Notes: generated by a model not told the origin, from the letters alone. Counted from the stretch's first letter, positions 1-8,773 are shown. The stretch: DNA of 64,000 nt from JBAXTZ01 sp041666525 (GCA_041666525.1 JBAYGT010000001.1:1-64000), one strand, 5' to 3'. A program made the numbers and translations.

Positions 1-42
1 CTGCTTGTAAGGCAGGCGCTCTCCCGGCTGAGCTAATCGCCC
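1..42 (-). tRNA. tRNA-Val(TAC), 5' part
   Basis: Cut by the window edge: the acceptor 5' strand, D-arm and anticodon arm are visible on the minus strand. The anticodon loop CTTACAA between complementary CTGC/GCAG arms gives anticodon TAC (valine). It is the last of three tRNAs read leftwards, 5 bases after tRNA-Glu. Confidence 0.9.
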
Positions 43-47
43 AGGAA

Positions 48-123
48 TGGTGACCCGTAGGGGATTCGAACCCCTGTAGCCGCCGTGAAAGGGCGGTGTC
101 TTAGACCACTTGACCAACGGGCC
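48..123 (-). tRNA. tRNA-Glu(TTC)
   Basis: Complete cloverleaf on the minus strand with an encoded 3' CCA. The anticodon stem CCGCC/GGCGG encloses loop CTTTCAC, giving anticodon TTC. The acceptor stem GGCCCGT pairs with ACGGGTC, with one G-U pair. It lies between tRNA-Asn and tRNA-Val in one cluster. Confidence 0.95.
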
Positions 124-129
124 GGAAAT

Positions 130-204
130 TGGCTCCTCGAGTAAGACTCGAACTTACAACCCCGCGGTTAACAGCCGCGTGCTCTACCATTGAGCTATCG
201 AGGA
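130..204 (-). tRNA. tRNA-Asn(GTT)
   Basis: Complete cloverleaf on the minus strand with encoded CCA. The acceptor TCCTCGA pairs with TCGAGGA, and the anticodon loop TGTTAAC gives GTT. It is the first tRNA of the cluster, directly downstream of a good promoter at 217-245. Confidence 0.95.
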
Positions 205-216
205 ATGACAACGCGT

Positions 217-245
217 ATTATATAACATATACCGGACTCGCGCAA
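217..245 (-). promoter_or_regulatory. Promoter of the Asn-Glu-Val tRNA cluster
   Basis: On the minus strand a -35 box TTGCGC (240-245) is followed after 17 bases by a perfect -10 box TATAAT (217-222). The predicted start is about 12 bases before tRNA-Asn. The spacing and -10 fit the housekeeping sigma factor. Confidence 0.75.
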
Positions 246-383
246 GTAATTTTTGCACTTTTTTATCGATTCAAACCGATTTTTGAAAATTTCACTGCAA
301 TTGCGCAAAATATACGCTGAATTATGTTGAACGCTATAGAAAAAACAAATATAATCAACTTATTAATTTTCTTGGAGATAACT

Positions 384-1412
384 ATGAAAAAAACATTATC
401 TGAACTTCGCAAGCATCTTATGTTCGGGCTTGCTGCGACGATCCCGCTTATAACTACTGGTTGTGTGCTGATAGCCTTAAGTCTGCTTAGCGCAACCAGC
501 CACCAATTCAACAGCGGATTATTAAACGAAATTTCCAACTTGGTCGCAAAACTTGCAGCTAATACTTTTACAATGACCTCTTCAGTATTATCAGCGGCAA
601 TAGCATATAGCATTGCCGGACGCAACGGAATTATCCCCGGACTTGTCACCGGCTTGTTGGCTGATGCCATCAGTACCGACAATAGCGGAATTGATGTCAA
701 TTTTATCGGCGGTATAATAACCGGTTTCATATCCGGTTATATTGCACACCATTTAGACAAACGAACATTCAAATCTAAATTGCTATCGATAAAAAATGTT
801 GTTTTGATTCCGCTGCTAACCGTTATTGCAACCGGTTTTATAATGTTCTTCCTGATCGGTGATCCAACATCATATTTTGTCAGTTGGATAAGCCAATCTT
901 TTACAATAGCAACGCCGTTTGTAAAAATATTAGTCGCAGTGATAATGGGCGGATTAATTGCTTATGACGCCGGCGGGCCAATAAGCAAATTTGTGTTTTT
1001 GACCGTAGCTATCCTGGTCATCCAGTTCAAAGTATATGCGGCAATGGGGCCTGTTGCCGTAGCTTTATCAATACCACCGCTGGCCGTAGGGATAACCAGC
1101 TTAATACGACCGACTCTATTTTGTTTTCAACCTAAGAGAACAGCAATGGCAGCTATTTTCACTGGCGTACTCGGACTAACCGAAGGTACAATACCTTTTC
1201 TTGCTCTCAATCCGCTTCGAGTAATATTCGCAGCTGTTATCGGTTCAGCGGTCGGCGCGGGCATTGCAGCATGGCTTAACCTCACTGTTTCAGCTCCGTT
1301 CGGCGGAATATTAATGCTGCCATTCATGAATAATATCCAAAACTATCTAATTGCGGTTGCTATTGGTTTACTGATATCAATCACATTGTTAATCGCTGGT
1401 GACAAAAGATAA
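384..1412 (+). CDS. PTS fructose-type IIC membrane protein
   Basis: A 342-residue polytopic membrane protein that resembles the IIC (permease) domain of the fructose family of phosphotransferase sugar transporters. Supporting motifs are an AYDAGGPISK loop near residue 200 and EGTIPFLALNPLRVIFAA near residue 265, both typical of that family. About nine hydrophobic segments are visible. The start at 384 is chosen because GGAG lies 6 bases upstream; an in-frame ATG at 324 has no such site. There is no IIA or IIB domain in the protein or next to it, so phosphate donors must come from elsewhere, or the protein acts as a non-PTS permease. It is convergent with pheT across a shared terminator. Sugar specificity is not inferable. 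Confidence 0.8.
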   Translation: MKKTLSELRKHLMFGLAATIPLITTGCVLIALSLLSATSHQFNSGLLNEISNLVAKLAANTFTMTSSVLSAAIAYSIAGRNGIIPGLVTGLLADAISTDNSGIDVNFIGGIITGFISGYIAHHLDKRTFKSKLLSIKNVVLIPLLTVIATGFIMFFLIGDPTSYFVSWISQSFTIATPFVKILVAVIMGGLIAYDAGGPISKFVFLTVAILVIQFKVYAAMGPVAVALSIPPLAVGITSLIRPTLFCFQPKRTAMAAIFTGVLGLTEGTIPFLALNPLRVIFAAVIGSAVGAGIAAWLNLTVSAPFGGILMLPFMNNIQNYLIAVAIGLLISITLLIAGDKR

Positions 1413-1436
1413 ATTTAAATATTCAGTTTCGATAAT

Positions 1437-1466
1437 AAAACAACCGCTCAATTGAGCGGTTGTTTT
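1437..1466. terminator. Bidirectional terminator between IIC gene and pheT
   Basis: A perfect inverted repeat (CAACCGCTCA followed by its complement) is flanked by an A-run on the left and a T-run on the right. It can therefore stop transcription from both convergent genes. Confidence 0.85.
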
Positions 1467-1467
1467 A

Positions 1468-3903
1468 TTATGCAATTCGAATTTCAGCAGCAAATTTTTC
1501 AGCTAACATTTTTACTGTTTGAGCTATCTCAGTTTCAATTTCACTATCAGTAAGCGTATGATCATCAGCGCAGTAATATAGCGAGAATCCCAGACTTTTT
1601 TTACCTTGCGGCATTCTGTCGCCACTATACAGATCAAACAAGCGAATTCCCGTCAATAATTCCCCTGATTCCTGTAATATCTCTTGCTGGACTGACATTG
1701 CCGGTACTTCACCAGGCAAAATTAGCGCTATATCTCGTTTTACTGCCTGGTATTTCGGTAAAGCAAAATATTTTTGGTTTAGACAAGCTAATTCGGCGAG
1801 CAATTGTAAATCCAATTCAAATATGTACACGGGAACACCGATATCATAGTTTTTACAAACGAACGGGTGCAATTCACCAATAAACCCGATATTCAAACCG
1901 TCGTGATTGATCGCACAACTTTTTCCGGGATGATACAGCGGATTGGTAGTACAAACCGCAAATTCGCAATTCAATATTTGCAAATCAGCCAATAACTCTT
2001 CCACCACCCCTTTTGCTGAGTAAAAGTCAATCGCTTCCCGACCAGAATACCAGGAAACCGACGCCATCCGTCCGCACAGCGCACCACAAACTTTCATTTT
2101 TTCCAACGGTAACTGCTCCAGCGGCAGATTTTCCGGCAAATAAACTGCACCGATTTCATAAATTTTCAGATCGTCATTTTTGTGAGCTAAATTGTATTTC
2201 AAAGAATTCAAAACCGAGTCAACCAGTGTAGTCCGCATGTTTGGGAGTTCAGCAACAATCGGATTCAAAATTGGTATTGCCAATCGCAACGAACTATTTT
2301 CAGGCAAATTTAATTTATCAAAGCTGTCCGGATGAATAAAGCTAAAGCTGATTGTTTCATCCATCCCGCAAGCTGATAAACTACTGCGAACCCGATCAGC
2401 AATAGATTGCAGATGCAATTGACCGCCGTGAGTGATCTCTGAACAAGGCATTTTTAGCGGAATATTGTCATAACCGAATATTCGACCAATCTCTTCGGCA
2501 ATATCCTGCATTAGCGTGACATCACCGCGCCAACTAGGTGCCGTTGCAACCATTTTTTCGCCATCTGCCTCTGTTGCAATACCTAGATTGTTCAAAATTT
2601 CCAGCATTTTTTGTGCAGAAATTTTCGTACCTAATACCGCATTAACCTCCGCGGCTGAAAACCCGACAATTGCCGGTTTTGATTTTCGCGGATAACATTC
2701 AACCAATCCGCTACAAGCCGATACTGCGCCCATTTCCTGCAATAATTGTGCCGCGCGTTCTTGAGCGGCCGCAATTCGCTCTACGTCTATGCCCCGTTCA
2801 AAGCGTCCAGATGCTTCACTACGCAACCCTAATGCTCTCGCAGCACGACGAATAGATTTGGCATTAAAAGTTGCCGCCTCCATAACAATATTTTTGGTAC
2901 TATCTGAAATTTCACTATCATAACCGCCCATAATTCCGGCAATACCAACCGCACGCTCGCCGTCGGCAATAACAATCATATCTTCAGTCAGTATCCGCTC
3001 TACTTCGTCAAGAGTAGTCAGCTTCTCACCAGCTACGGCAGCACGCACAACTAATTTGGCGCCCGACAATTTATCTAAATCATAGGCATGCATTGGTTGT
3101 CCCAATTCCAGCATTACAAAATTTGTAACATCGACAATATTATTTATTGGCCGCATTCCTGCCGAACGCAGAGCTTGTTTCAGCCATTCCGGAGAATCAG
3201 CAACTTTCACGTTTCGCAACACTTTTGCCGTGAAGCGGGCGCATTGCTCACTATCAACAATTTCAACAGAAATAGATTCTTCTGACAATTCGGTTAACTG
3301 TGGCAGACATTCACAAACTGGTGCATTTAATTCAACATTGCAGGCAACTGCCGCCTCTCTTGCTATCCCGACAATTGAAAAGCAATCAGCACGATTAGGG
3401 GTAGGTTCAAATTCGAGAACAGTATCTTTCAAACCCATTGCTTCCACAATCGGTGTTCCGGGAACAAATTGCTCATTTAATATGAAAATACCTTCGCGTT
3501 CTTCCGGCAATAATAACTTTGAATCAATAGCCAATTCTGCCGCCGAGCAAAGCATGCCACTAGAATCTATTCCGCGCAATTTCGCCGGTTTAATCTCCAA
3601 ACCACCGGGTAATTTTGCGCCGACAAGCGCCACCGGCACATTTTGTCCGACACAAACATTTTGAGCACCGGTAACAATTTGCAGCGTATCAGCTCCAACA
3701 ATTATTGAACATATCAGCAATTTATCCGCATCGGGATGTTTTTCAATAGTCTCGATTTTACCAACAACAATATTTTCCAAGTTATTTCCATGATATTCAA
3801 TTCCGGCGACTTCAATACCGGCTGCGGTGATTTTGTCCGCCAATTCTCGTGCCGAACAATCAATTTTCACATAGCGTTTTAGCCAATTTAATGATGTTTT
3901 CAT
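1468..3903 (-). CDS. pheT: Phenylalanine--tRNA ligase beta subunit
   Basis: Beta chain of the heterotetrameric phenylalanyl-tRNA synthetase, which charges tRNA-Phe in the cytoplasm. The 811 residues match the long bacterial form: N-terminal tRNA-binding OB domain (about 40-150), B3/B4 editing region (about 210-380), B5 domain (about 400-470), catalytic-like core, and a C-terminal ferredoxin-fold anticodon-binding domain (from about 715). It begins MKTSLNWLKRYV, as expected for PheT. A GAGGT ribosome site precedes the ATG. It lies 34 bases after pheS in the same direction and so is under the same T-box leader. Confidence 0.97.
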   Translation of the reverse strand: MKTSLNWLKRYVKIDCSARELADKITAAGIEVAGIEYHGNNLENIVVGKIETIEKHPDADKLLICSIIVGADTLQIVTGAQNVCVGQNVPVALVGAKLPGGLEIKPAKLRGIDSSGMLCSAAELAIDSKLLLPEEREGIFILNEQFVPGTPIVEAMGLKDTVLEFEPTPNRADCFSIVGIAREAAVACNVELNAPVCECLPQLTELSEESISVEIVDSEQCARFTAKVLRNVKVADSPEWLKQALRSAGMRPINNIVDVTNFVMLELGQPMHAYDLDKLSGAKLVVRAAVAGEKLTTLDEVERILTEDMIVIADGERAVGIAGIMGGYDSEISDSTKNIVMEAATFNAKSIRRAARALGLRSEASGRFERGIDVERIAAAQERAAQLLQEMGAVSACSGLVECYPRKSKPAIVGFSAAEVNAVLGTKISAQKMLEILNNLGIATEADGEKMVATAPSWRGDVTLMQDIAEEIGRIFGYDNIPLKMPCSEITHGGQLHLQSIADRVRSSLSACGMDETISFSFIHPDSFDKLNLPENSSLRLAIPILNPIVAELPNMRTTLVDSVLNSLKYNLAHKNDDLKIYEIGAVYLPENLPLEQLPLEKMKVCGALCGRMASVSWYSGREAIDFYSAKGVVEELLADLQILNCEFAVCTTNPLYHPGKSCAINHDGLNIGFIGELHPFVCKNYDIGVPVYIFELDLQLLAELACLNQKYFALPKYQAVKRDIALILPGEVPAMSVQQEILQESGELLTGIRLFDLYSGDRMPQGKKSLGFSLYYCADDHTLTDSEIETEIAQTVKMLAEKFAAEIRIA

Positions 3904-3937
3904 TTATTACCTCATATTTTGTTGAATGCATAAATTG

Positions 3938-4960
3938 TTAGAACTGTTTGATAAACCGGACATCGTTTTCATAAAATAACCGCAAATCATTTATTCCGTA
4001 ATACAGCATCGCTATGCGTTCAATTCCCATCCCAAACGCGAAACCGCTGACTTTTTTAGGATCATAACCACTCATTTCCAAAACTCGCGGGTGAACCATT
4101 CCCGAACCGAGAATTTCCAACCATCCGGTCTGTTTACACACCCGGCATCCGCTTCCATCACACATTACACAAGAGATGTCTACTTCAGCACTAGGTTCGG
4201 TGAACGGAAAAAAGCTCGGTCGTAAACGCATTCGAACGTTTGCGCCAAATAATTCTTTCAAAAGCTTCATCAGTGTTCCTTTTAAGTCGGCAAAACAAAT
4301 TCCTTCACCGATTACCAAACCCTCTACCTGATGAAACACTGGTGAATGGGTCGCATCATAATCGCAACGATACACTTTCCCAGGCGCAATAATTTTTATC
4401 GGCCCTTTTTCAACATTGTTCTGCATAACTCTCGCCTGCACTGGAGACGTATGAGTACGCAAAACAATATTCTCGTTAATGTAAAAAGTGTCCTGCATAT
4501 CCCGAGCCGGATGATCTTTAGGTAAATTCATCAATTCAAAATTGAAATAATCAAACTCGATTTCCGGTCCCTCGGCAATCGAATAACCCATCTTCATAAA
4601 AATGTCTTTAATACGATTCAAGGTTTGCGTCAGCGGATGCAGCTTACCGATATTGGTTCTACGGCCAGGCAAGGTAATATCAATTTTCTCGCTGGCTATT
4701 TTTTTTTGCAACTCAAGCGCTGCCAATTCTTCAATTCGCAAATTAATCGCTGATTCTAGTTCATTACGAACTTCATTTACGATTTGTCCAACCACCGGAC
4801 GCTCTTCAGCCGATAGTTTACCCATACCCCGCAAAATGCCGGTGAGTTCGCCTTTTTTTCCAAGATATTTTACACGCAATTCATTTGCCACACTTAACTC
4901 TTCAGCTGCCCGTAATTCTTCAAGCGCTTGTACGCGCAATTCGTTTAATTGCTGCTTCAT
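3938..4960 (-). CDS. pheS: Phenylalanine--tRNA ligase alpha subunit
   Basis: Catalytic alpha chain of phenylalanyl-tRNA synthetase, 340 residues. An N-terminal coiled-coil tRNA-binding region (about 1-85) precedes the class II catalytic core. Motif 3 is seen as GMGIERIAMLYYG near residue 312. The CxxC pairs around residue 265 (CVMCDGSGCRVC) are common in bacterial PheS. GGAGGG lies just upstream of the ATG. It is the first gene of the pheST unit. Confidence 0.97.
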   Translation of the reverse strand: MKQQLNELRVQALEELRAAEELSVANELRVKYLGKKGELTGILRGMGKLSAEERPVVGQIVNEVRNELESAINLRIEELAALELQKKIASEKIDITLPGRRTNIGKLHPLTQTLNRIKDIFMKMGYSIAEGPEIEFDYFNFELMNLPKDHPARDMQDTFYINENIVLRTHTSPVQARVMQNNVEKGPIKIIAPGKVYRCDYDATHSPVFHQVEGLVIGEGICFADLKGTLMKLLKELFGANVRMRLRPSFFPFTEPSAEVDISCVMCDGSGCRVCKQTGWLEILGSGMVHPRVLEMSGYDPKKVSGFAFGMGIERIAMLYYGINDLRLFYENDVRFIKQF

Positions 4961-4983
4961 GTTCCCTCCAATGCTTTATTAAT

Positions 4984-5281
4984 AATAAAAGCTCCCGTCT
5001 CTGCGAATATATCAATTCACAGGGACGAGAGCTCAACTCACGCGGTACCACCCTATTTCGATATGCACCTTCAACCAAATAATCCAATAAAAACTAATTC
5101 CTATTCATTACTGACAAATACACATCAACTCAACGTTCAATAACGGGAACTCCCGTCTGACCTACTTTGTTTCAGCCAAAATGCTCCAAAGTGAACTTCA
5201 ACAAATTTCCGGCAGCATCGCTCACAGTCATTGACAATGCTTCCCTGTAGCTTTCCATTTGCCTACTCTCTTTTTCCTAGC
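4984..5281 (-). promoter_or_regulatory. T-box leader (Phe) upstream of pheS
   Basis: The T-box core GGGTGGTACCGCG is present on the minus strand at 5041-5053. It is followed by a terminator hairpin whose arms lie at 4990-5003 and 5020-5033 with a T-rich tail into 4984. Part of the upstream arm can instead pair with the T-box as an antiterminator. A candidate specifier codon UUC (5193-5195) sits in GAAGUUCAC in the stem I region. Uncharged tRNA-Phe would stabilise the antiterminator and switch on pheST. The specifier assignment is an inference; the T-box core and terminator are seen directly. Confidence 0.92.
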
Positions 5282-5287
5282 ACCTGC

Positions 5288-5316
5288 ATTATATCAACGT
5301 ACACAAAAAATGACAA
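5288..5316 (-). promoter_or_regulatory. Promoter of the T-box/pheST transcript
   Basis: Minus strand TTGTCA (5311-5316), a 17-base spacer and a perfect TATAAT (5288-5293). The start would be near 5281, giving a leader of about 320 bases before pheS. The -35 lies 10 bases beyond the stop codon of the upstream Nif3 gene. Confidence 0.85.
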
Positions 5317-5325
5317 GGGGCAAAT

Positions 5326-6174
5326 TTATATATCCTCTATTACAGGCTTATCTTCTACGAATTCTGAATGCAACCCGAGTTTTTTGAAATATCCACACAA
5401 TGCCATACAAGCAAATTTTTCAGTAGAATAATGCGTTCCGCCAAGAATATTAATTCTGTGTTTTTCAGCAAAATGATGTGCTTCTCTTGAATAATCAATT
5501 TTTACAGAAATACCAGTAACAAATGTATTTACGTTGTTCTGAGCTATTTCTTCGATAGCTTCCTTTAATCCGCCACCTGCTACAACTGCGACAATCCCGT
5601 CTTTGATTTCATTATCGCCATAGTTATAAAGGCTTACCTCATGCGCGACAGCTTTCTCAAATACTTCTTTCAAATCGTGCACGGTTGTTAATTCAGTTTT
5701 CCCGAAAACCCCTGCCAATGCACCAAAATATTGGGCAAAAGGTTTCTCCGGTTTAATTCCCAAAGCGTTTGCAAGTGTTACGCTGGTTGAATATTCACCA
5801 AAATTATCTAAAGGCACATGAAAATTATAAATGGATATTCTTCTATCTCTAAATTGTTTCACCAAATCTCTGTCCATTTGATGAAAAATCTCTGGTGCTT
5901 TCCTGATATCCCATATTAATGGGTGATGAACAAAAAGCATGGCGTCTTTCGTTCCGCTGTTCAAAATTCTTTGCATAACATCTTTCGATGGAAAGACTGC
6001 TGTGTAAACTTTATTAATTTCGGTTGCAAAATCACAAACTAAACCCATTGATCTTTTCAAAAAATTATCACACAGAATATTTGCGACAGGATCCATATGC
6101 TCAGCCCAGTCTTCAATCATTTCAGGAGTAACAAAATCCGCTTCAAGATGTTGATATAATTGGGTTGCCTTCAT
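5326..6174 (-). CDS. Nif3-like dinuclear metal centre protein
   Basis: A 282-residue member of the Nif3/YbgI (GTP cyclohydrolase I type 2-like) family, whose members form ring-shaped hexamers with a two-metal site. Metal-ligand motifs are visible: HHP at residues 83-85, NFHVPLD at 118-123 (H119, D123), and GGTHYSTE near the C-terminus supplying the last His and Glu. The N-terminus is about 40 residues longer than the shortest family members. The biochemical role of the family is not settled. It is read towards pheS but has its own upstream region, and pheS has its own promoter. Confidence 0.85.
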   Translation of the reverse strand: MKATQLYQHLEADFVTPEMIEDWAEHMDPVANILCDNFLKRSMGLVCDFATEINKVYTAVFPSKDVMQRILNSGTKDAMLFVHHPLIWDIRKAPEIFHQMDRDLVKQFRDRRISIYNFHVPLDNFGEYSTSVTLANALGIKPEKPFAQYFGALAGVFGKTELTTVHDLKEVFEKAVAHEVSLYNYGDNEIKDGIVAVVAGGGLKEAIEEIAQNNVNTFVTGISVKIDYSREAHHFAEKHRINILGGTHYSTEKFACMALCGYFKKLGLHSEFVEDKPVIEDI

Positions 6175-6194
6175 AATAACATTTCCTTTTGTTA

Positions 6195-6340
6195 CAAATG
6201 GCTTTGATTCGTCAATGCCGGATAGCAGTGCCTGTCAATAATTTTGCACAGCACTTCGGGAATATAGAGCGTGCGGTTGAAGTTCGCCCAGTTCAGCGCC
6301 AACAACTCCAACCGCCGCATCCCAGTGTACATTATCATCA
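6195..6340 (-). pseudogene. Tyrosine integrase remnant with internal deletion
   Basis: Minus-strand reading gives LMIMYTGMRRLELLALNWAN followed by FNRT and then LYIPEVLCKIID. This matches the intact integrase at 10509-11585 over its residues 195-219, then resumes at about residue 251, so about 31 codons are missing. The reading runs on unrelated to a stop near 6195. The catalytic-arginine box survives but the HxxR and Tyr parts are absent, so it cannot be functional. It lies outside the present element and marks an earlier, decayed integration. Confidence 0.8.
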
Positions 6341-6342
6341 AA

Positions 6343-6957
6343 TCATTTTCTAATTTTCGCAATTTTGTATTTTCTTATATATGTTTTCCAGTGACTCTCA
6401 TAAGCATTTTTGAGAAGAATTAGCCCGGCAAACGAGAACAGAATGATTCCAATAACGATAAATGCAATCACAATTAATCCATAAATGTTAGGCATAAAAT
6501 TCCATTTTGAAGAAGACATTTCATACGCAATTGTTTTGGACATTGTACCTGCCGCAATTGACGATAGTGCCAAGTACAACGACCAAAATCCTAAAATCAC
6601 CTCCGCCACAGGACGAAGCTTTTTCACGAAAAAAACGCCGACAACACTGAATAACGATAATACCGCCATAACAACAACTCTAATAGCTGAAACTTCATAA
6701 TGGACTCCGGAAAATTCTCCCTGAGGTGCCGATAGCAAAATTTTACCAATAGCTCCAACTATATCAACAGGCCAAAGAACTGGAAAAATACTTTTAAAAG
6801 AGCCGTACCCTAATGTATTAATTAGCAAAAATAAGCAATTAGAAAAGGATATCAAGACCATCATCAGAATTATCATTGTAGATATTATTCGCAACACTGG
6901 TCTTTCAACTTTGTTATCAGCAATATACTCCTCGCTGCCATAATTATCTTTTGACAC
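6343..6957 (-). CDS. Four-helix membrane protein, unknown
   Basis: A 204-residue protein with about four hydrophobic segments (near 22-47, 58-80, 95-130 and 150-182) and basic ends. The GTG start at 6957 is supported by GGGAG 6 bases upstream. No family is recognised. Its stop codon abuts the integrase remnant, and it is followed upstream by the DUF975-like membrane gene in the same direction. The pair may therefore be leftovers of a mobile element or a small membrane operon. Function unknown. Confidence 0.6.
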   Translation of the reverse strand: MSKDNYGSEEYIADNKVERPVLRIISTMIILMMVLISFSNCLFLLINTLGYGSFKSIFPVLWPVDIVGAIGKILLSAPQGEFSGVHYEVSAIRVVVMAVLSLFSVVGVFFVKKLRPVAEVILGFWSLYLALSSIAAGTMSKTIAYEMSSSKWNFMPNIYGLIVIAFIVIGIILFSFAGLILLKNAYESHWKTYIRKYKIAKIRK

Positions 6958-7055
6958 TGGAATCTCCCTATTTCAATCAATTTCTTTTTTATCGCTAAAT
7001 TCTGCCAAAAGCGTTGACGACCCAAAAGAGACGGTAATTGAATAAATTCGTATAC

Positions 7056-8429
7056 CTAAGAATGGTAATACATTGTATAAATAGTTACAGACACAACGAT
7101 AACTGCTACAGCAATAGATAACCTATACCAAGTTACTGCTGCTCTTGAGAGCCAGAATAAATATTGTTGTTTTTTGACATAAGCTGATGTTTCAATGAAC
7201 AATTCTAGTGAACTTACCATCAAAATTCCTGCAAATAAGAAATATGCTATCTGTTTTATAGGAATAATGAAAAGGTAGATAAGCAACGGTACCAACAGTG
7301 GCGGAAAAATAATGAAAATCCACCCATAAAAAGCTGAAGATGAATCGCCAGAATGAATCCATATAATAAATTCCCCATTCATCATGGAAACAAATGTGCC
7401 AATTAAGCAATACATCCCGAGTAGCAACAATATCCAAGCCACAATTTTTTTGCTGGCTATGCAATAAAACGTTATTACTACGATTACTATTGTACCCGTC
7501 TCAATAAGCGCAAAAACATTGTTTTCTAATGCGACCTTGGTTGTATACAAAAGAAAAATACAAGCAACAATTTTAATCAGGCCTATTATACCAACTATGC
7601 GATTTCCTCTCTTAGTGTTTGTACGCAAGATTTCATCATAGTTCTTAATAGCATTTTTTTCGATTTCATTTTCTTGTATACACCTATTAAGCTTATCATT
7701 ATTCACAATCATTTCGCAATATATCGAAGCAGTGTGTAAGTAGCACGCTCTCAATAAAAACATCCAAATAATCATCACTATGATTATCTGAATTATCATT
7801 ATTCCTGTTCTTAGCTGCAGTTGATGAAAAACACTTATCGTTTGAAGCACGGTTGACAATTTTATAATTAACACCGCAGCAACTATTTGAAAAGCAAGAG
7901 TAAGTCCTAAGAATGACAGCACTGTTTTCAACAGTTTCAGCTCATTGCCCTTAATTTTACGTGAACTCTCTTTGAGGCAGTCGGCAGCTTTCATATTTGG
8001 GTTTTCATTCATAACATAATATGCAAGTGAATATCGGGACATAGCAATAATACCAGGCACGATCAACAAAAGAGACCATAAAAACACTCTGACAGCTATC
8101 AACGCGGTTATCGTTAGTGAACGAAGTAATAGCTTCCAATTTAAGATCAAATCTGAATTCTCGGGTTTAATCCCGGAAACAGCATTCAAAGTAAATCGAG
8201 CAAAGCCTGGTGCAACAATAAATGAGGCGGCACAGTACGTTAGAAAATTCAAAACAAACATCCATATCACTTGTGTTAATGGGTTATAGTAATATATCGC
8301 TTGTACTAGTATTGACGGTAATTGCACAACAAATGATAATAACAGGAATGCTTTCCAGATTCTGCTACTAAACGGTTTGACAATATCAGTAACTTCATTC
8401 CTAATCGAAAATTTGTTATTTGGAAGCAT
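7056..8429 (-). CDS. DUF975-like polytopic membrane protein
   Basis: A 457-residue protein. The N-terminal half resembles DUF975 integral membrane proteins: SLLLIVPGIIAMSRYSLAYY, then ENPNMKAADCLKESSRKIKG, the typical loop between helices. The C-terminal half adds about six further hydrophobic segments with no family I recognise. The start at 8429 is chosen because GAGGA lies 5 bases upstream; an ATG at 8459 has no such site. Function of the family is unknown. Intergenic sequence on to the tRNA-Ala terminator (8430-8672) shows nothing clear. Confidence 0.65.
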   Translation of the reverse strand: MLPNNKFSIRNEVTDIVKPFSSRIWKAFLLLSFVVQLPSILVQAIYYYNPLTQVIWMFVLNFLTYCAASFIVAPGFARFTLNAVSGIKPENSDLILNWKLLLRSLTITALIAVRVFLWSLLLIVPGIIAMSRYSLAYYVMNENPNMKAADCLKESSRKIKGNELKLLKTVLSFLGLTLAFQIVAAVLIIKLSTVLQTISVFHQLQLRTGIMIIQIIIVMIIWMFLLRACYLHTASIYCEMIVNNDKLNRCIQENEIEKNAIKNYDEILRTNTKRGNRIVGIIGLIKIVACIFLLYTTKVALENNVFALIETGTIVIVVITFYCIASKKIVAWILLLLGMYCLIGTFVSMMNGEFIIWIHSGDSSSAFYGWIFIIFPPLLVPLLIYLFIIPIKQIAYFLFAGILMVSSLELFIETSAYVKKQQYLFWLSRAAVTWYRLSIAVAVIVVSVTIYTMYYHS

Positions 8430-8672
8430 ATCTATCCTCACATGACATTCGATGTTCATAGAGAGCGTAATCTAGTTAAACATTTTCGACGAAATTTATT
8501 ATTATCCTGCACAACAGATAAATGTTTTTTCAGAAACTGCAGTAATTCCATGATATCCGATTGAAAAAGCAGCGCTTACTTTGCTCAGCGTAGAACAGCC
8601 AATTCCAAATCATCAAGAAACCAAAATACTATTCACAAGCTCACAAGCTTTTTTGCGCCTAAGCACACATAA

Positions 8673-8709
8673 TAAAAATGCTTGCACGGCAAAAAGCCGT
8701 ACAAGCATT
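8673..8709 (-). terminator. Original tRNA-Ala terminator, now displaced
   Basis: A near-perfect stem (arms 8678-8690 and 8696-8709) followed on the minus strand by a T-rich tail. It directly follows the tRNA-Ala 3' fragment at 8719-8766. Before the element inserted it would have ended the tRNA-Ala transcript. Confidence 0.8.
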
Positions 8710-8718
8710 GATTATATT

Positions 8719-8766
8719 TGGTGGAGGTAAGCAGGATCGAACTGCTGGCCTCTTGAATGCCATTCA
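8719..8766 (-). repeat. attL: 3' part of tRNA-Ala
   Basis: Minus strand carries anticodon-loop to CCA sequence of a tRNA-Ala(GGC), without the 5' half. An 18-base core at 8749-8766 is identical to 21217-21234 in the intact tRNA-Ala. The T-stem differs from the intact gene by a paired change (GCAG/CTGC instead of GGAG/CTCC), so pairing is kept. Its acceptor strand pairs better with the GGGGGTA 5' end of the intact gene than that gene's own 3' strand does. This fits it being the host's original 3' half. Confidence 0.88.
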
Positions 8767-8773
8767 CAGCTGA

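Noticed and set aside
129..320. Protein frame across the tRNA cluster
   Set aside because: It lies on the complement of tRNA genes and their promoter, so it is a by-product of tRNA sequence.
263..730. Minus-strand frame of 155 residues opposite the PTS IIC gene
   Set aside because: It is the reverse of a convincing membrane-transporter gene with its own ribosome site and has no features of its own.
6195..6340. A working second integrase
   Set aside because: Only the catalytic-arginine box remains; about 31 codons are missing within it and the HxxR and Tyr parts are lost.
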